Of a DNA stretch of 64,000 nucleotides, positions 8,012 to 15,955 are shown one piece after another. The notes under the pieces are model-generated. The model made no database searches. It had not been told where the DNA came from and worked only from the letters and a program-made list of their open reading frames with translations. Both the position numbers and the translations under genes were made by a program. The stretch's first letter is position 1. Every line of letters begins with the position of its first letter. This stretch comes from Microcella sp. (GTDB lineage Bacteria > Actinomycetota > Actinomycetes > Actinomycetales > Microbacteriaceae), in contig NZ_JAHHDS010000003.1 of NCBI RefSeq assembly GCF_019739195.1, positions 1,736,001 to 1,800,000 on the forward strand. Direction: 5' to 3'.

Positions 8012-9379
8012 CTAGTCCGCTTCGCCGATCGCGGCGGCGAGGTTCGCTGTACTGCCCGTCTCGAGAAGGTTGGTCATGGCTGCGTCGAGAACGTCGACTC
8101 GAGATTCGTCCAACCCCGATGACGCGTAATTGCGGTGAAGTGCCTCCAGCACTCGCCCCCTGGTGTCTAGTGAGAACGCTGGATTGTCGTTGCCGTCGGC
8201 CGAGAAACGAGTCGTTCCATCGGTGAGGTCGATCGCGACTTCCGTGGCGTAGCCAGGCAGGTCGCCGGTCGGTGTCACATCGACACGGCGTGCGACCTCG
8301 AGCAACTCGGGGTCTTCGAGGTCGTCGTATCCGCTGTGGTCGAGTGACCCTCGCACAAGTTGCAGTGCGGCTGCCCACGGCGCGCTCAGCAATGCGGCAG
8401 ACCGGGAGGGAAACGGCCCGGCGCTTGCGACCCCCGGGTACTCTCCAGCGATCGTGCTCAGGCGAACACGTACGGCACTGACGTGGTCGGCCCGAACATT
8501 GAATTCACGAAGCTGGTGCACGAGCGACTGATTCCACCCGCAGGTGAGGGCCGCCTTCAGACGGGCTCGTTCGATCTCGAAACCACCATGTCCTGCAGGC
8601 CGGAGGTCCACTGGCAGAGTCTCGCCCGCGAAGGCGACGAAGACGCCCTCGGGCCCCTCCAACGCAAAGCGTGAACCCTCGACACCCTCAGCCGCGAGCA
8701 TCGCCGACATGACCGCGTGGCGCGCGGCAAGCGCGGGGGCGAGAAACCATTCATCCGACCCGGCTAGGAACGGATGGGTTATGCCGGATGCTCCCTGCGC
8801 AGCGATCGCCAGGGCATGAACTTGCTGTTCTTGCGTCAGGCCCATGGCTAGTGCGGCCGCCAGAGTGCCTCCGAAAACGGTGTACACAGAGGGTGGACGG
8901 AAGCCGCGCGCGGTTGTTCGCTCGGCTGCGGGCCCACCGAGTCGTCCGATGAGCTCGTGACCGGCCACGACAGCTTCCGCATAACGACCGGGTGGAAGCG
9001 TACCTCCCATCGCCTCGGCCACAGCGAACACGGCCGGGATCACCACGACCCCGGGATGGGAGGAGCTCCCCGCATGGGTGTCTTCTCGAAAGTCAGAGTG
9101 TGCAGCAACCGCATTCGCAAACGCCGCACCCGCACAAGTGCCCGATCGCTTGCCATGCGCCACGATGGTCGCGGCGCTTCCCGATTCCCACTTCGCTGTG
9201 TACTCGACGGAGTCTCGCCCTATTGGGTTCTGCAGTCCCAGCCTCATGACTCCGAATACCTGGAGAGAGTTTCGCGCCACGGAGTCTCGCGTGGAGTCGG
9301 GGAGGCTTTTCGCCGAGATGTCGGCGAGGAGCTCCACCAACACTTCGGCGAGCGAATCAGACTTCGGTGCTCGTGTCAT
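8012..9379 (-). CDS. MmgE/PrpD family protein (paralogue)
   Basis: This 455-residue protein is a second MmgE/PrpD member. The same signature regions appear: NAVAAHSDFREDTHAGSSSHPGV, FRPPSVYTVFGGT and LTCGWNQS. It resembles the protein at 5891-7234 along its whole length, so the two arose by duplication or form a hetero-oligomer. AAGGAG lies eight bases before the ATG. It is convergent with the crotonase gene (seven-base gap) and divergent from the large carboxylase operon. The actual reaction, for instance dehydration or epimerisation of a carboxylic acid, cannot be assigned. Confidence 0.85.
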   Translation of the reverse strand: MTRAPKSDSLAEVLVELLADISAKSLPDSTRDSVARNSLQVFGVMRLGLQNPIGRDSVEYTAKWESGSAATIVAHGKRSGTCAGAAFANAVAAHSDFREDTHAGSSSHPGVVVIPAVFAVAEAMGGTLPPGRYAEAVVAGHELIGRLGGPAAERTTARGFRPPSVYTVFGGTLAAALAMGLTQEQQVHALAIAAQGASGITHPFLAGSDEWFLAPALAARHAVMSAMLAAEGVEGSRFALEGPEGVFVAFAGETLPVDLRPAGHGGFEIERARLKAALTCGWNQSLVHQLREFNVRADHVSAVRVRLSTIAGEYPGVASAGPFPSRSAALLSAPWAAALQLVRGSLDHSGYDDLEDPELLEVARRVDVTPTGDLPGYATEVAIDLTDGTTRFSADGNDNPAFSLDTRGRVLEALHRNYASSGLDESRVDVLDAAMTNLLETGSTANLAAAIGEAD

Positions 9380-9466
9380 CGTGATCTCCTTCAGCGACGG
9401 TCGCCATCGACTCGTCTGAGAGATAGTTTAGGGGCAAATCGAGTTCGCAGTCATGGAAAGACATGC

Positions 9467-9518
9467 TGTTCAAATGCCTGCCTTGACAGCGATGCGTGCA
9501 CTCCTTTACCTTTGAACA
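9467..9518 (+). promoter_or_regulatory. Promoter of carboxylase operon flanked by inverted arms
   Basis: TTGACA (9483-9488) and TACCTT (9507-9512) are spaced by 18 bases. The core is bracketed by perfectly inverted eight-base arms, TGTTCAAA (9467-9474) and TTTGAACA (9511-9518), 36 bases apart. One arm lies upstream of the -35 box and the other overlaps the -10 box and start, a layout fitting a dimeric or looping regulator. The arms differ from the island's usual operator, so the IclR protein is one candidate. Confidence 0.5.
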
Positions 9519-9553
9519 ATTCTGACTACGTGGTCGATCGAGGAAGGCGAGCA

Positions 9554-10708
9554 ATGCCTCTACAGCTGACCGGTCGCCAGCTAGCCTTTCGCGAAGAGCT
9601 TCGCGCCTTCTACACCGACAAGGTCGAGCCTGGCTGGCGCGAGCGATATGACTCGTTCGAGGACCTGGGCGCGTATCTTCGCGACTGGGAGCAGGTGCTC
9701 GCCTCGAGAGACTGGGCCGTCCCCACGTGGCCAGAAGAGTACGGTGGCCGTGGTGCCGACGCGGTCGAGCGGGCGATCTTCACTGAAGAAACTGCGCGGT
9801 TTGACGCGCCCGAGGGACTGAATCGTCTCGGAAAGAGGCTTGTCGCTCCGGTGCTGTGGCAGTTCGGCACCCCTGAGCAACAACAGCACCTCGCGCGCAT
9901 CCGCACGGGTGACGAACTGTGGTGTCAGGGCTTCTCAGAACCGTCAGCCGGATCCGACCTCGTGAACATCCGCACGACAGCACAGCGCGTTTCGGACGAG
10001 TGGGTCATCAATGGCCGAAAGATCTGGACGAGCTTCGCACAGTTCGCCGACTGGATTATCTTGCTTGTCCGCACGGGGCCTGCAGACTCGCGCGCAGACG
10101 GAATCTCCGTGCTGCTCGTCGACCTTCTCACCCCAGGCATTGAGATCAGCCCGATCATCACCATGTCGGGCCATGCCGAGTTCAACGAGGTTTCCTTCAA
10201 CGACGTCAGGGTCCCTGCCGCCAATCTCGTGGGTGAAGAAAACGCGGGTTGGTCCATCGTCCGGAGCGTCTTGCAGGACGAGAGGGGGGCCGATTACTGC
10301 TTGGCACGGTATTCCGACATTCGGCGCATCTTTGACGATGTCGTCTCGACGGCACGCGAGCTCCCGGCGGAGCACCGTGCAGTCGCGCACCTTGGCGCAG
10401 ATTACGCACGCGTGTACGCCATTCAAGTGCTTGCATCCGACTTGCTCGAGCGTGGTCAGAATCGCACCGCTCCTGAAGGACTCGAGTCTCTCGTGAAGCT
10501 CTACACCACCGAGACGTGGCGCACGATGGGTGATGACCAGCTGCGTTGGTGGGGTGCACCCTACTTCACCGAGGGTCCCAAAGAACGCCTGCACGATCAG
10601 GCAGAATCTCGCCACTTCACCATTTCGGCTGGCACGAGTGAGATCCAGCGCAACTTGATCGCCAGTCGACTGCTCGAGTTGCCCAGCGGTCGCAAGAAGG
10701 TGGCGTGA
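9554..10708 (+). CDS. Acyl-CoA dehydrogenase, FadE29/ChsE2-like subunit
   Basis: The 384-residue protein is an acyl-CoA dehydrogenase with WCQGFSEPSAGSDLVNIRTTA, WIINGRKIWTS-type beta domain and ISAGTSEIQRNLIASRLL near the C-terminus. The glutamate that usually precedes GT in the C-terminal motif is replaced by alanine, as seen in subunits of heteromeric dehydrogenases of steroid side-chain breakdown. The next gene encodes a shorter partner, so an alpha2beta2 enzyme is inferred. It would desaturate an acyl-CoA, probably branched or ring-linked, passing electrons to the ETF encoded at 27589-29336. GGAAGG precedes the ATG at 9554; the frame continues far upstream only as antisense of the PrpD-like gene. 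Confidence 0.88.
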   Translation: MPLQLTGRQLAFREELRAFYTDKVEPGWRERYDSFEDLGAYLRDWEQVLASRDWAVPTWPEEYGGRGADAVERAIFTEETARFDAPEGLNRLGKRLVAPVLWQFGTPEQQQHLARIRTGDELWCQGFSEPSAGSDLVNIRTTAQRVSDEWVINGRKIWTSFAQFADWIILLVRTGPADSRADGISVLLVDLLTPGIEISPIITMSGHAEFNEVSFNDVRVPAANLVGEENAGWSIVRSVLQDERGADYCLARYSDIRRIFDDVVSTARELPAEHRAVAHLGADYARVYAIQVLASDLLERGQNRTAPEGLESLVKLYTTETWRTMGDDQLRWWGAPYFTEGPKERLHDQAESRHFTISAGTSEIQRNLIASRLLELPSGRKKVA

Positions 10709-10709
10709 C

Positions 10710-11789
10710 ATGCTCCTCACGACCTTGCTTGACGACCATCTCGATGCTGAGGCGGCAGACGTGCTCGGCTACTGGTCCGACTTGCTCGAGGAGATCGGTG
10801 GTCCTCGTCTTGGACCAGACGAAACGCCCGAGTTTCTCACGATGAGCCAGACACTTGCAGTCATTCGAGACCAAGGTTGGCTGGATTTCGCCCTCGACGG
10901 CGACACCCAATCCTTACTGTACTTCGAGGCCATCAAGCGACTTCACCGCCGCGACCTGCCCCTGCCCGTTCCGATCGTTGAGATCTGGAGCGCCATGCGG
11001 TTGCTCCGTCGACTCAATACCCCCCAGGCGAATGAAATCCTCGAGTCGTGTGTCGTCGGTGAGAGCATTCCGGTACTGGCAGTCGCCTCTGCGTTCGAGC
11101 CGGGAGACAGCGGCTGGGTTCCCTTCGGTGCCGATGTCACGGTGATTCTGGCGATCGACAGCCGTGACGGCCTCGACTTCGAAGCGATCAGGCCGGGCGT
11201 GGGTGACCGAGTGCCGGCCAACGACCCAGACCCCACTCTGGCGGCTGTAAAGGTCACCGGTGCTGGCGAATCGCTCGGAGGACTCGACGGACCGGAGAGC
11301 GATCGGTTCCGCGCCGAACTCCTTGTCGCACAGTCCGCTGCGATCGCTGGACAGTCACAAGCGTTGCTCGAGTCGACGATGGCCTACGTCAGCGCGCGAG
11401 AGCAGTTCGGGGTGCCAGTCGGCTCGTTCCAGGCACTTCGACACCGGTCCGCAGACCTCGCGACCGATGTCTATGCCGCCCAGCAGATGAGTATCCATGC
11501 CGCTGATCAACTCCCCACTCATGGCGAGCCGTCTGCGCTCGGCCACTTGGCGAAAGCCTTTGTGGGAAGCGCCGGACTGCGCATGGGGAGTGAAGCGATT
11601 CAGCTCCATGGCGGTATGGGATTCACCTGGGAAGGCGGGGTGCACTTCGGATTCAAGCGAATCCAGCATCATGCGATGACCGGACCCACGGTCGGCCAGT
11701 GCGAAGAATGGCTTGGTCGGTGGGCAGTGGATGCCCCCGCCACTCTGTGGGCAGGCGGCCTCGATGAGGCAGAAGGCGATGCAAGATGA
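10710..11789 (+). CDS. Acyl-CoA dehydrogenase, FadE28/ChsE1-like partner subunit
   Basis: This 359-residue protein has a weakly conserved N-terminal half and a clear C-terminal acyl-CoA dehydrogenase domain (YVSAREQFGVPVGSFQALRHRSADLATD, AIQLHGGMGFTWEGGVHFGFKRIQHH). It lacks the GTxEIQR motif at the end, as the smaller subunit of heteromeric dehydrogenases does. Starting one base after the upstream subunit's stop, it should be the obligate partner completing the FAD sites. It overlaps the BCCP gene by four bases. A second such pair is split between 17594-18694 and 21374-22594. Confidence 0.82.
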   Translation: MLLTTLLDDHLDAEAADVLGYWSDLLEEIGGPRLGPDETPEFLTMSQTLAVIRDQGWLDFALDGDTQSLLYFEAIKRLHRRDLPLPVPIVEIWSAMRLLRRLNTPQANEILESCVVGESIPVLAVASAFEPGDSGWVPFGADVTVILAIDSRDGLDFEAIRPGVGDRVPANDPDPTLAAVKVTGAGESLGGLDGPESDRFRAELLVAQSAAIAGQSQALLESTMAYVSAREQFGVPVGSFQALRHRSADLATDVYAAQQMSIHAADQLPTHGEPSALGHLAKAFVGSAGLRMGSEAIQLHGGMGFTWEGGVHFGFKRIQHHAMTGPTVGQCEEWLGRWAVDAPATLWAGGLDEAEGDAR

Positions 11790-12289
11790 ACGAACAGGAA
11801 GACCACTCCTTGAACAACAGTATTGAGTTGAGCGACATCACGGCAATTATCGACCTGTTGAAAGCATCGGGCTGGCGTGAGGCGCGATTGCGGTTCGGCG
11901 ACTTCGAGTTGCAGCTCTCGGATTCCGGAGTCGGGCTGGGCGTTGCGCAATCTGCCCCCGCACCAGTAGCGTCGACGACTCCCGCCGCTGTCTCTCCACC
12001 GACCGTCTCAGAGTCGTCGACGGCCGCCCCGATCACTGCTTCGGCACATGAGCACATCGTGCGGGCGAAGTCTCTTGGAGTGTTCTGGAGAGCTCCGCAG
12101 CCGGGGGCTCCCTCGTTCGTCGAGGTCGGGGACGAGGTTGAGCCCGACTCTCCACTGGCGATCGTTGAAGTCATGAAGATGATGACTCGCGTCGAGCCCG
12201 GCGTTCGGGGTACTGTCACCGGAATCCACGTCGAAAACGGCCAGGTCGTGGAATTCGATCAGCCGCTCCTCACTATTGCGATGCTCTGA
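11786..12289 (+). CDS. Biotin carboxyl carrier protein
   Basis: The 167-residue protein has an acetyl-CoA-carboxylase-type N-terminal part (DITAIIDLLKASGWREARLRFGDFELQLS), an alanine/proline/serine linker and a C-terminal biotinyl domain with the EVMKMM motif, where Lys131 carries biotin. It shuttles CO2 between the biotin carboxylase (12301-13674) and the carboxyltransferase (13667-15121). Its ATG overlaps the end of the upstream dehydrogenase gene. That it is dedicated to this operon, rather than to fatty-acid synthesis, is inferred from the context. Local biotin need is matched by bioY at 33029-33619. Confidence 0.92.
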   Translation: MNEQEDHSLNNSIELSDITAIIDLLKASGWREARLRFGDFELQLSDSGVGLGVAQSAPAPVASTTPAAVSPPTVSESSTAAPITASAHEHIVRAKSLGVFWRAPQPGAPSFVEVGDEVEPDSPLAIVEVMKMMTRVEPGVRGTVTGIHVENGQVVEFDQPLLTIAML

Positions 12290-12300
12290 GCGACTCAGTA

Positions 12301-13674
12301 ATGACCCCCATCCATCGCCTACTTGTGGCCAACCGCGGCGAGATCGCTGTGCGAATCATCCGTGCGGCGTTCGACGAAGGAATCGAGACCGTCGCCGTCA
12401 TCAGCGATGCCGATCGCGACTCGCTCGCGGCCAAAATGGCTGACCGCGCGGTCGTGATCGGACCAGCTCAAGCCAGTGCGAGCTACCTCTCTGTCGAAGC
12501 TGTCGTCAATGCGGCTATCGCGACTGGCTGCGACGCAGTTCACCCCGGATACGGTTTTTTGAGCGAGCGCCCAGAGCTGGCGCTCGCTTGTGACGAGAAC
12601 GGGCTCACATGGGTCGGTCCCTCTGTCGATAGCTTGCGAAGGGGCGGTGACAAGTCCACCGCTCGCACCCTCGCAAAGTCACTCGGTATCCCAGTGGCCG
12701 AAGGCGTCGAGCCGTCCTCCGATGCAGAGGGACTGCTGGAACACGTGCGTGCGATCGGTTACCCGGTGCTTATCAAGGCATCGGCCGGGGGCGGAGGACG
12801 CGGCATGCGTCTCGTCGCTGATGAAGCCGCCCTTCTGAGCGCAATCGAGCAGGGCGGCAGAGAAGCGCAGGAGGCATTCGGCGACGGGCGGGTGTTCGTC
12901 GAGCGATTTGTCGAGCGTGGCCGACATGTCGAAGTGCAGATATTGGGCGACGGGCGAGGCGGTGTGATCCATCTCGGAGAACGTGACTGCTCCGTTCAGC
13001 GTCGCTATCAGAAGATCGTTGAGGAAGCACCTGCGTTCGGCCTGAGCGACGAGCTGCGCAACGGGCTTCACGCCAGCGCTGTAGCGCTGGGGCGCGAATT
13101 GAACTACCTCGGCGCCGGTACCGTGGAATTCCTCGTCGATGTCGTGCGCGGCGACTACTTCTTCCTGGAGATCAACACCCGGGTGCAGGTTGAGCATCCG
13201 GTGACCGAGATGGTCACTGGGATCGACATCGTTCGTCAGCAGTTGCGTCTTGCCCAAGGAGCGGAACTGCCTGACCAAGAAGACATCGTGGTGAGAGGTC
13301 ACGCTATCGAGTGTCGCCTGACGTCAGAAGACCCCGCCCGGGACTTCATGCCCACGCCGGGGCGCGTGACCGAGTGGGTCGCTCCACAGGGCACCGATGT
13401 TCGGGTTGACACCCATTTGTTCCCCGGCTACATCGTGCCTCCGTACTACGACTCGCTGTTGGCCAAGATCATCGTGCGCGGCGCGAATCGTGAAGAGGCG
13501 ATCGCGACGACTTCTCGCGCCCTTCAGCGAGTGCGGGTTGACGGAATCAGCACGAACCTTTCGCTTCTCGAAGCCGTAGTGACTGATCCGGCATTCGCGG
13601 CAATGGGAGTCACGACCCGTTGGCTCGAAGCGGACTTTATGCCTAAGTGGTCAGATGGGGGCTCACATGGCTGA
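12301..13674 (+). CDS. Biotin carboxylase subunit
   Basis: The 457-residue protein is a full biotin carboxylase: LLVANRGEIAVRIIRA at the start, HPGYGFLSER, the ATP-grasp glycine loop KASAGGGGRGMR, ERDCSVQRRYQKIVEEAPA and the active-site EINTRVQVEHPVTEM. It uses ATP and bicarbonate to carboxylate biotin on the carrier protein. The last eight bases overlap the carboxyltransferase gene, so the three parts form one split enzyme. The final residues (GGSHG) are shaped by that overlap. No ribosome site is obvious before the ATG, eleven bases after the BCCP stop. Confidence 0.93.
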   Translation: MTPIHRLLVANRGEIAVRIIRAAFDEGIETVAVISDADRDSLAAKMADRAVVIGPAQASASYLSVEAVVNAAIATGCDAVHPGYGFLSERPELALACDENGLTWVGPSVDSLRRGGDKSTARTLAKSLGIPVAEGVEPSSDAEGLLEHVRAIGYPVLIKASAGGGGRGMRLVADEAALLSAIEQGGREAQEAFGDGRVFVERFVERGRHVEVQILGDGRGGVIHLGERDCSVQRRYQKIVEEAPAFGLSDELRNGLHASAVALGRELNYLGAGTVEFLVDVVRGDYFFLEINTRVQVEHPVTEMVTGIDIVRQQLRLAQGAELPDQEDIVVRGHAIECRLTSEDPARDFMPTPGRVTEWVAPQGTDVRVDTHLFPGYIVPPYYDSLLAKIIVRGANREEAIATTSRALQRVRVDGISTNLSLLEAVVTDPAFAAMGVTTRWLEADFMPKWSDGGSHG

Positions 13675-15121
13675 GATCGAGTTTCTTGATCAGACCCTGC
13701 GAGACGGACAACAGAGTCTGTGGGGAATGAAGATGCGCGCGGCGCATATCTTGCCCGTTGCCGACGAGTTCCCCAAAGCGGGCTTCCTCTCCGCCGAGCT
13801 GACCGGCACGACGATTCAGTCGCTGCTCGTGCGCGACTTCAAAGAGAACCCATACGAGGGACTCGACTTAGTGACGAGTCGAATGCCCGGCATGGTGTTG
13901 CGCGCGGGCATGCGACCCGACACGGCCAACTTCAGCCTGCAGCCCTACTCCGTGATTGATCTCTCGGTCAGCGTCATGATGAAACACGGCATCAACAGCT
14001 TCTGGTTCTTCGACTGCCTCTACAACATCGACAAGATGGAGCGCCTAGGCGAGGTCGTCTCGAGCTTGGGTGCGGAGTCGGTCCCGACCGCGACGTATGC
14101 GGAGAGCCCTGTTCACACAGACGAGTTCTTCGCCGACAAGATCCGTGAGTTTGCCAGTTGGAGGCACACCGATGCGATCATGCTGGCTGACGAGGCCGGT
14201 GTGCTCACTCCCGATCGCGCTCGGACTCTTCTGCCAGCCATCATCGAAGCGGCGAACGGTGTTCCGATCGAGCTGCATGTTCACAACACCACCGGCCTAG
14301 CCCCGCTTATCTACTTGATGGGAATCGAACTCGGCATCACGAGAATTCACACGGCTTCGCGTCCACTGGCTAACGGTTCCTCGCTTCCCTCGACAGAAGT
14401 TATGCATGAGAACGTGACGGAACTCGGCCACACAACGCGCCTAGACCTCACGGCGATCGATCGCATCTCTGAACACTTTGAATACGTCGGCAAGCGCGAG
14501 GGATACCGGCTCGGAGCTGTCGAGGAGTTCCGCGTAAAGACATTCACCGAGCAGATGCCGGGCGGCATGATGGGCACACTGAGGGCTCAGCTCAGCACTC
14601 ACGGAATGGAGCATCGGCTTCAGGAAGTGCTCGACGAAGGGGCGCGGGTGCGCGCGGAGTTTGGCTATCCGGTCATGGCGACGCCATTCTCGCAGTTCAT
14701 CGGCACACAGTCCGTGCTCAACATCACAACCGGTGAACGCTACGGACTCGTCACCGATGAAGTCATCTTGTACGCGCTAGGCCGCTTTGGTACCCCGCCA
14801 GCGCCGATGGACGAGAACGCGCGAGACAAGATTCTCGGCCACAAGAGAGCGAAAGAGCTTGCCGCTTGGGAGTTGCCTCAGCCGAGTCTCAAGGAGCTTC
14901 GTCAGCAGCACGGAATCCACCTCACTGACGAGGAACTGCTGTTGCGCATTCTCGTTCCCGGTCCTGCGGTCGATGCGATGATCGCGGCTGGGCCCGTGCA
15001 GACTGCGTATCCGAAGCGCGACGAGCATCCGCTCATCCTTGCCCTTCGCGACGCCGCGGCATCTCGCGCACAGTCGGTTCACGTGCGTAAAGGCGAACTC
15101 GACATCCAGCTTCATCGATAG
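13667..15121 (+). CDS. Divergent pyruvate-carboxylase/OADA-type carboxyltransferase
   Basis: The 484-residue protein has the TIM barrel of the pyruvate carboxylase/oxaloacetate decarboxylase alpha family: FLDQTLRDGQQSLWGMKMR (Asp13, Gln16), the metal pair ELHVHNTTG (His204, His206), EQMPGGMMGTL and TPFSQFIGTQSVLN. The lysine that is carboxylated and binds the metal in true pyruvate carboxylases (IKDMAG) is alanine here (MLADEAG, Ala174), and the HTHD aspartate is asparagine. These changes suggest a different substrate from pyruvate, although family chemistry (carboxylation next to a keto group, giving a beta-keto acid) probably holds. The ATG at 13667 follows GGGG. The next gene encodes a beta-keto acid cleavage enzyme. 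Confidence 0.82.
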   Translation: MAEIEFLDQTLRDGQQSLWGMKMRAAHILPVADEFPKAGFLSAELTGTTIQSLLVRDFKENPYEGLDLVTSRMPGMVLRAGMRPDTANFSLQPYSVIDLSVSVMMKHGINSFWFFDCLYNIDKMERLGEVVSSLGAESVPTATYAESPVHTDEFFADKIREFASWRHTDAIMLADEAGVLTPDRARTLLPAIIEAANGVPIELHVHNTTGLAPLIYLMGIELGITRIHTASRPLANGSSLPSTEVMHENVTELGHTTRLDLTAIDRISEHFEYVGKREGYRLGAVEEFRVKTFTEQMPGGMMGTLRAQLSTHGMEHRLQEVLDEGARVRAEFGYPVMATPFSQFIGTQSVLNITTGERYGLVTDEVILYALGRFGTPPAPMDENARDKILGHKRAKELAAWELPQPSLKELRQQHGIHLTDEELLLRILVPGPAVDAMIAAGPVQTAYPKRDEHPLILALRDAAASRAQSVHVRKGELDIQLHR

Positions 15122-15130
15122 GGGACACCC

Positions 15131-15955
15131 ATGCAACCGCTCATCATCAATGCTGCAATCTCGGGCTCGCTCAATAAAGATGCCATGCCAAACCTTCCGA
15201 AAGACCCGGAAGACATCGGAAGGATGGCGATCGAGGTCTGGCAAGCAGGCGCGTCGATCGTGCACATTCACGCCAAGGACGACAACGGCGTGCATTCGGG
15301 CGACGTTCAGTACTTCAAGCGTGCGGTCGACTACATCAAGGAGCACGACAGCGACATACTGATCAATCTCACGACCAGTTTCACTGGCTCCAACGTCGAC
15401 GATTGGGAGACGCGATTCTCGCCCCTTACCCTGTCGCCCGACATCGCTTCCTATGACGCAGGAACGATGAACTTCAACGAGCACGTGTTCTACAACAAGC
15501 CCGAGTTCCTTCGGGAGCTGGCGAAGAAGATGCAGCAGCACGGAGTGAAGCCGGAGATCGAAATCTTCGACACCGGACAGATCGGCAACGCTGTGCGATA
15601 CGCCGAAGAGGGATTGATTGATGACCCCTTGTACATGCAGTTCGTTCTCGGCGTGAATGGGGGAGCCCCGGCGACGGCGAAGCATCTCGTGCACTTGGTC
15701 GAGAGTCTGCCGAAGGGTGCGATTTGGTCTGTGGCGGGAATCGGCCGGCACCAGTTGCCGATGGATGTGCTGGCCATCCTCATGGGTGGTCATGCGCGCA
15801 CGGGTCTAGAAGACAACTGGTACTACGAAAAGGGCGTCTTGGCGACAAACAAGCAGCTCGTCGAGCGTCTCGCCGGACTTGCGAAGACATTCGGGCGAGA
15901 GGTCGCAACCCCGTCGCAAGCACGTGAGATTCTCGGCCTCCCGGCGAGCTCATGA
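15131..15955 (+). CDS. Beta-keto acid cleavage enzyme (BKACE, DUF849)
   Basis: The 274-residue protein belongs to the family of 3-keto-5-aminohexanoate cleavage enzyme. Visible are VHIHAKD with zinc ligands His45 and His47, GIGRHQLPM (Arg206) and GGHARTGLEDN with Glu227. The family splits a beta-keto acid with acetyl-CoA into acetoacetate and a new acyl-CoA. It follows the carboxyltransferase gene by nine bases with an AGGGG ribosome site and overlaps the next crotonase gene. The pairing with a carboxylase that should make a beta-keto acid is the main clue to its job. The substrate side chain is unknown; carnitine-type and other substrates occur in the family. Confidence 0.88.
   Translation: MQPLIINAAISGSLNKDAMPNLPKDPEDIGRMAIEVWQAGASIVHIHAKDDNGVHSGDVQYFKRAVDYIKEHDSDILINLTTSFTGSNVDDWETRFSPLTLSPDIASYDAGTMNFNEHVFYNKPEFLRELAKKMQQHGVKPEIEIFDTGQIGNAVRYAEEGLIDDPLYMQFVLGVNGGAPATAKHLVHLVESLPKGAIWSVAGIGRHQLPMDVLAILMGGHARTGLEDNWYYEKGVLATNKQLVERLAGLAKTFGREVATPSQAREILGLPASS

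Noticed and set aside
8957-9553. N-terminal extension of the first acyl-CoA dehydrogenase
   Set aside because: It runs antisense through the PrpD-like gene and across the promoter; the ATG at 9554 has a ribosome site and starts the conserved domain.
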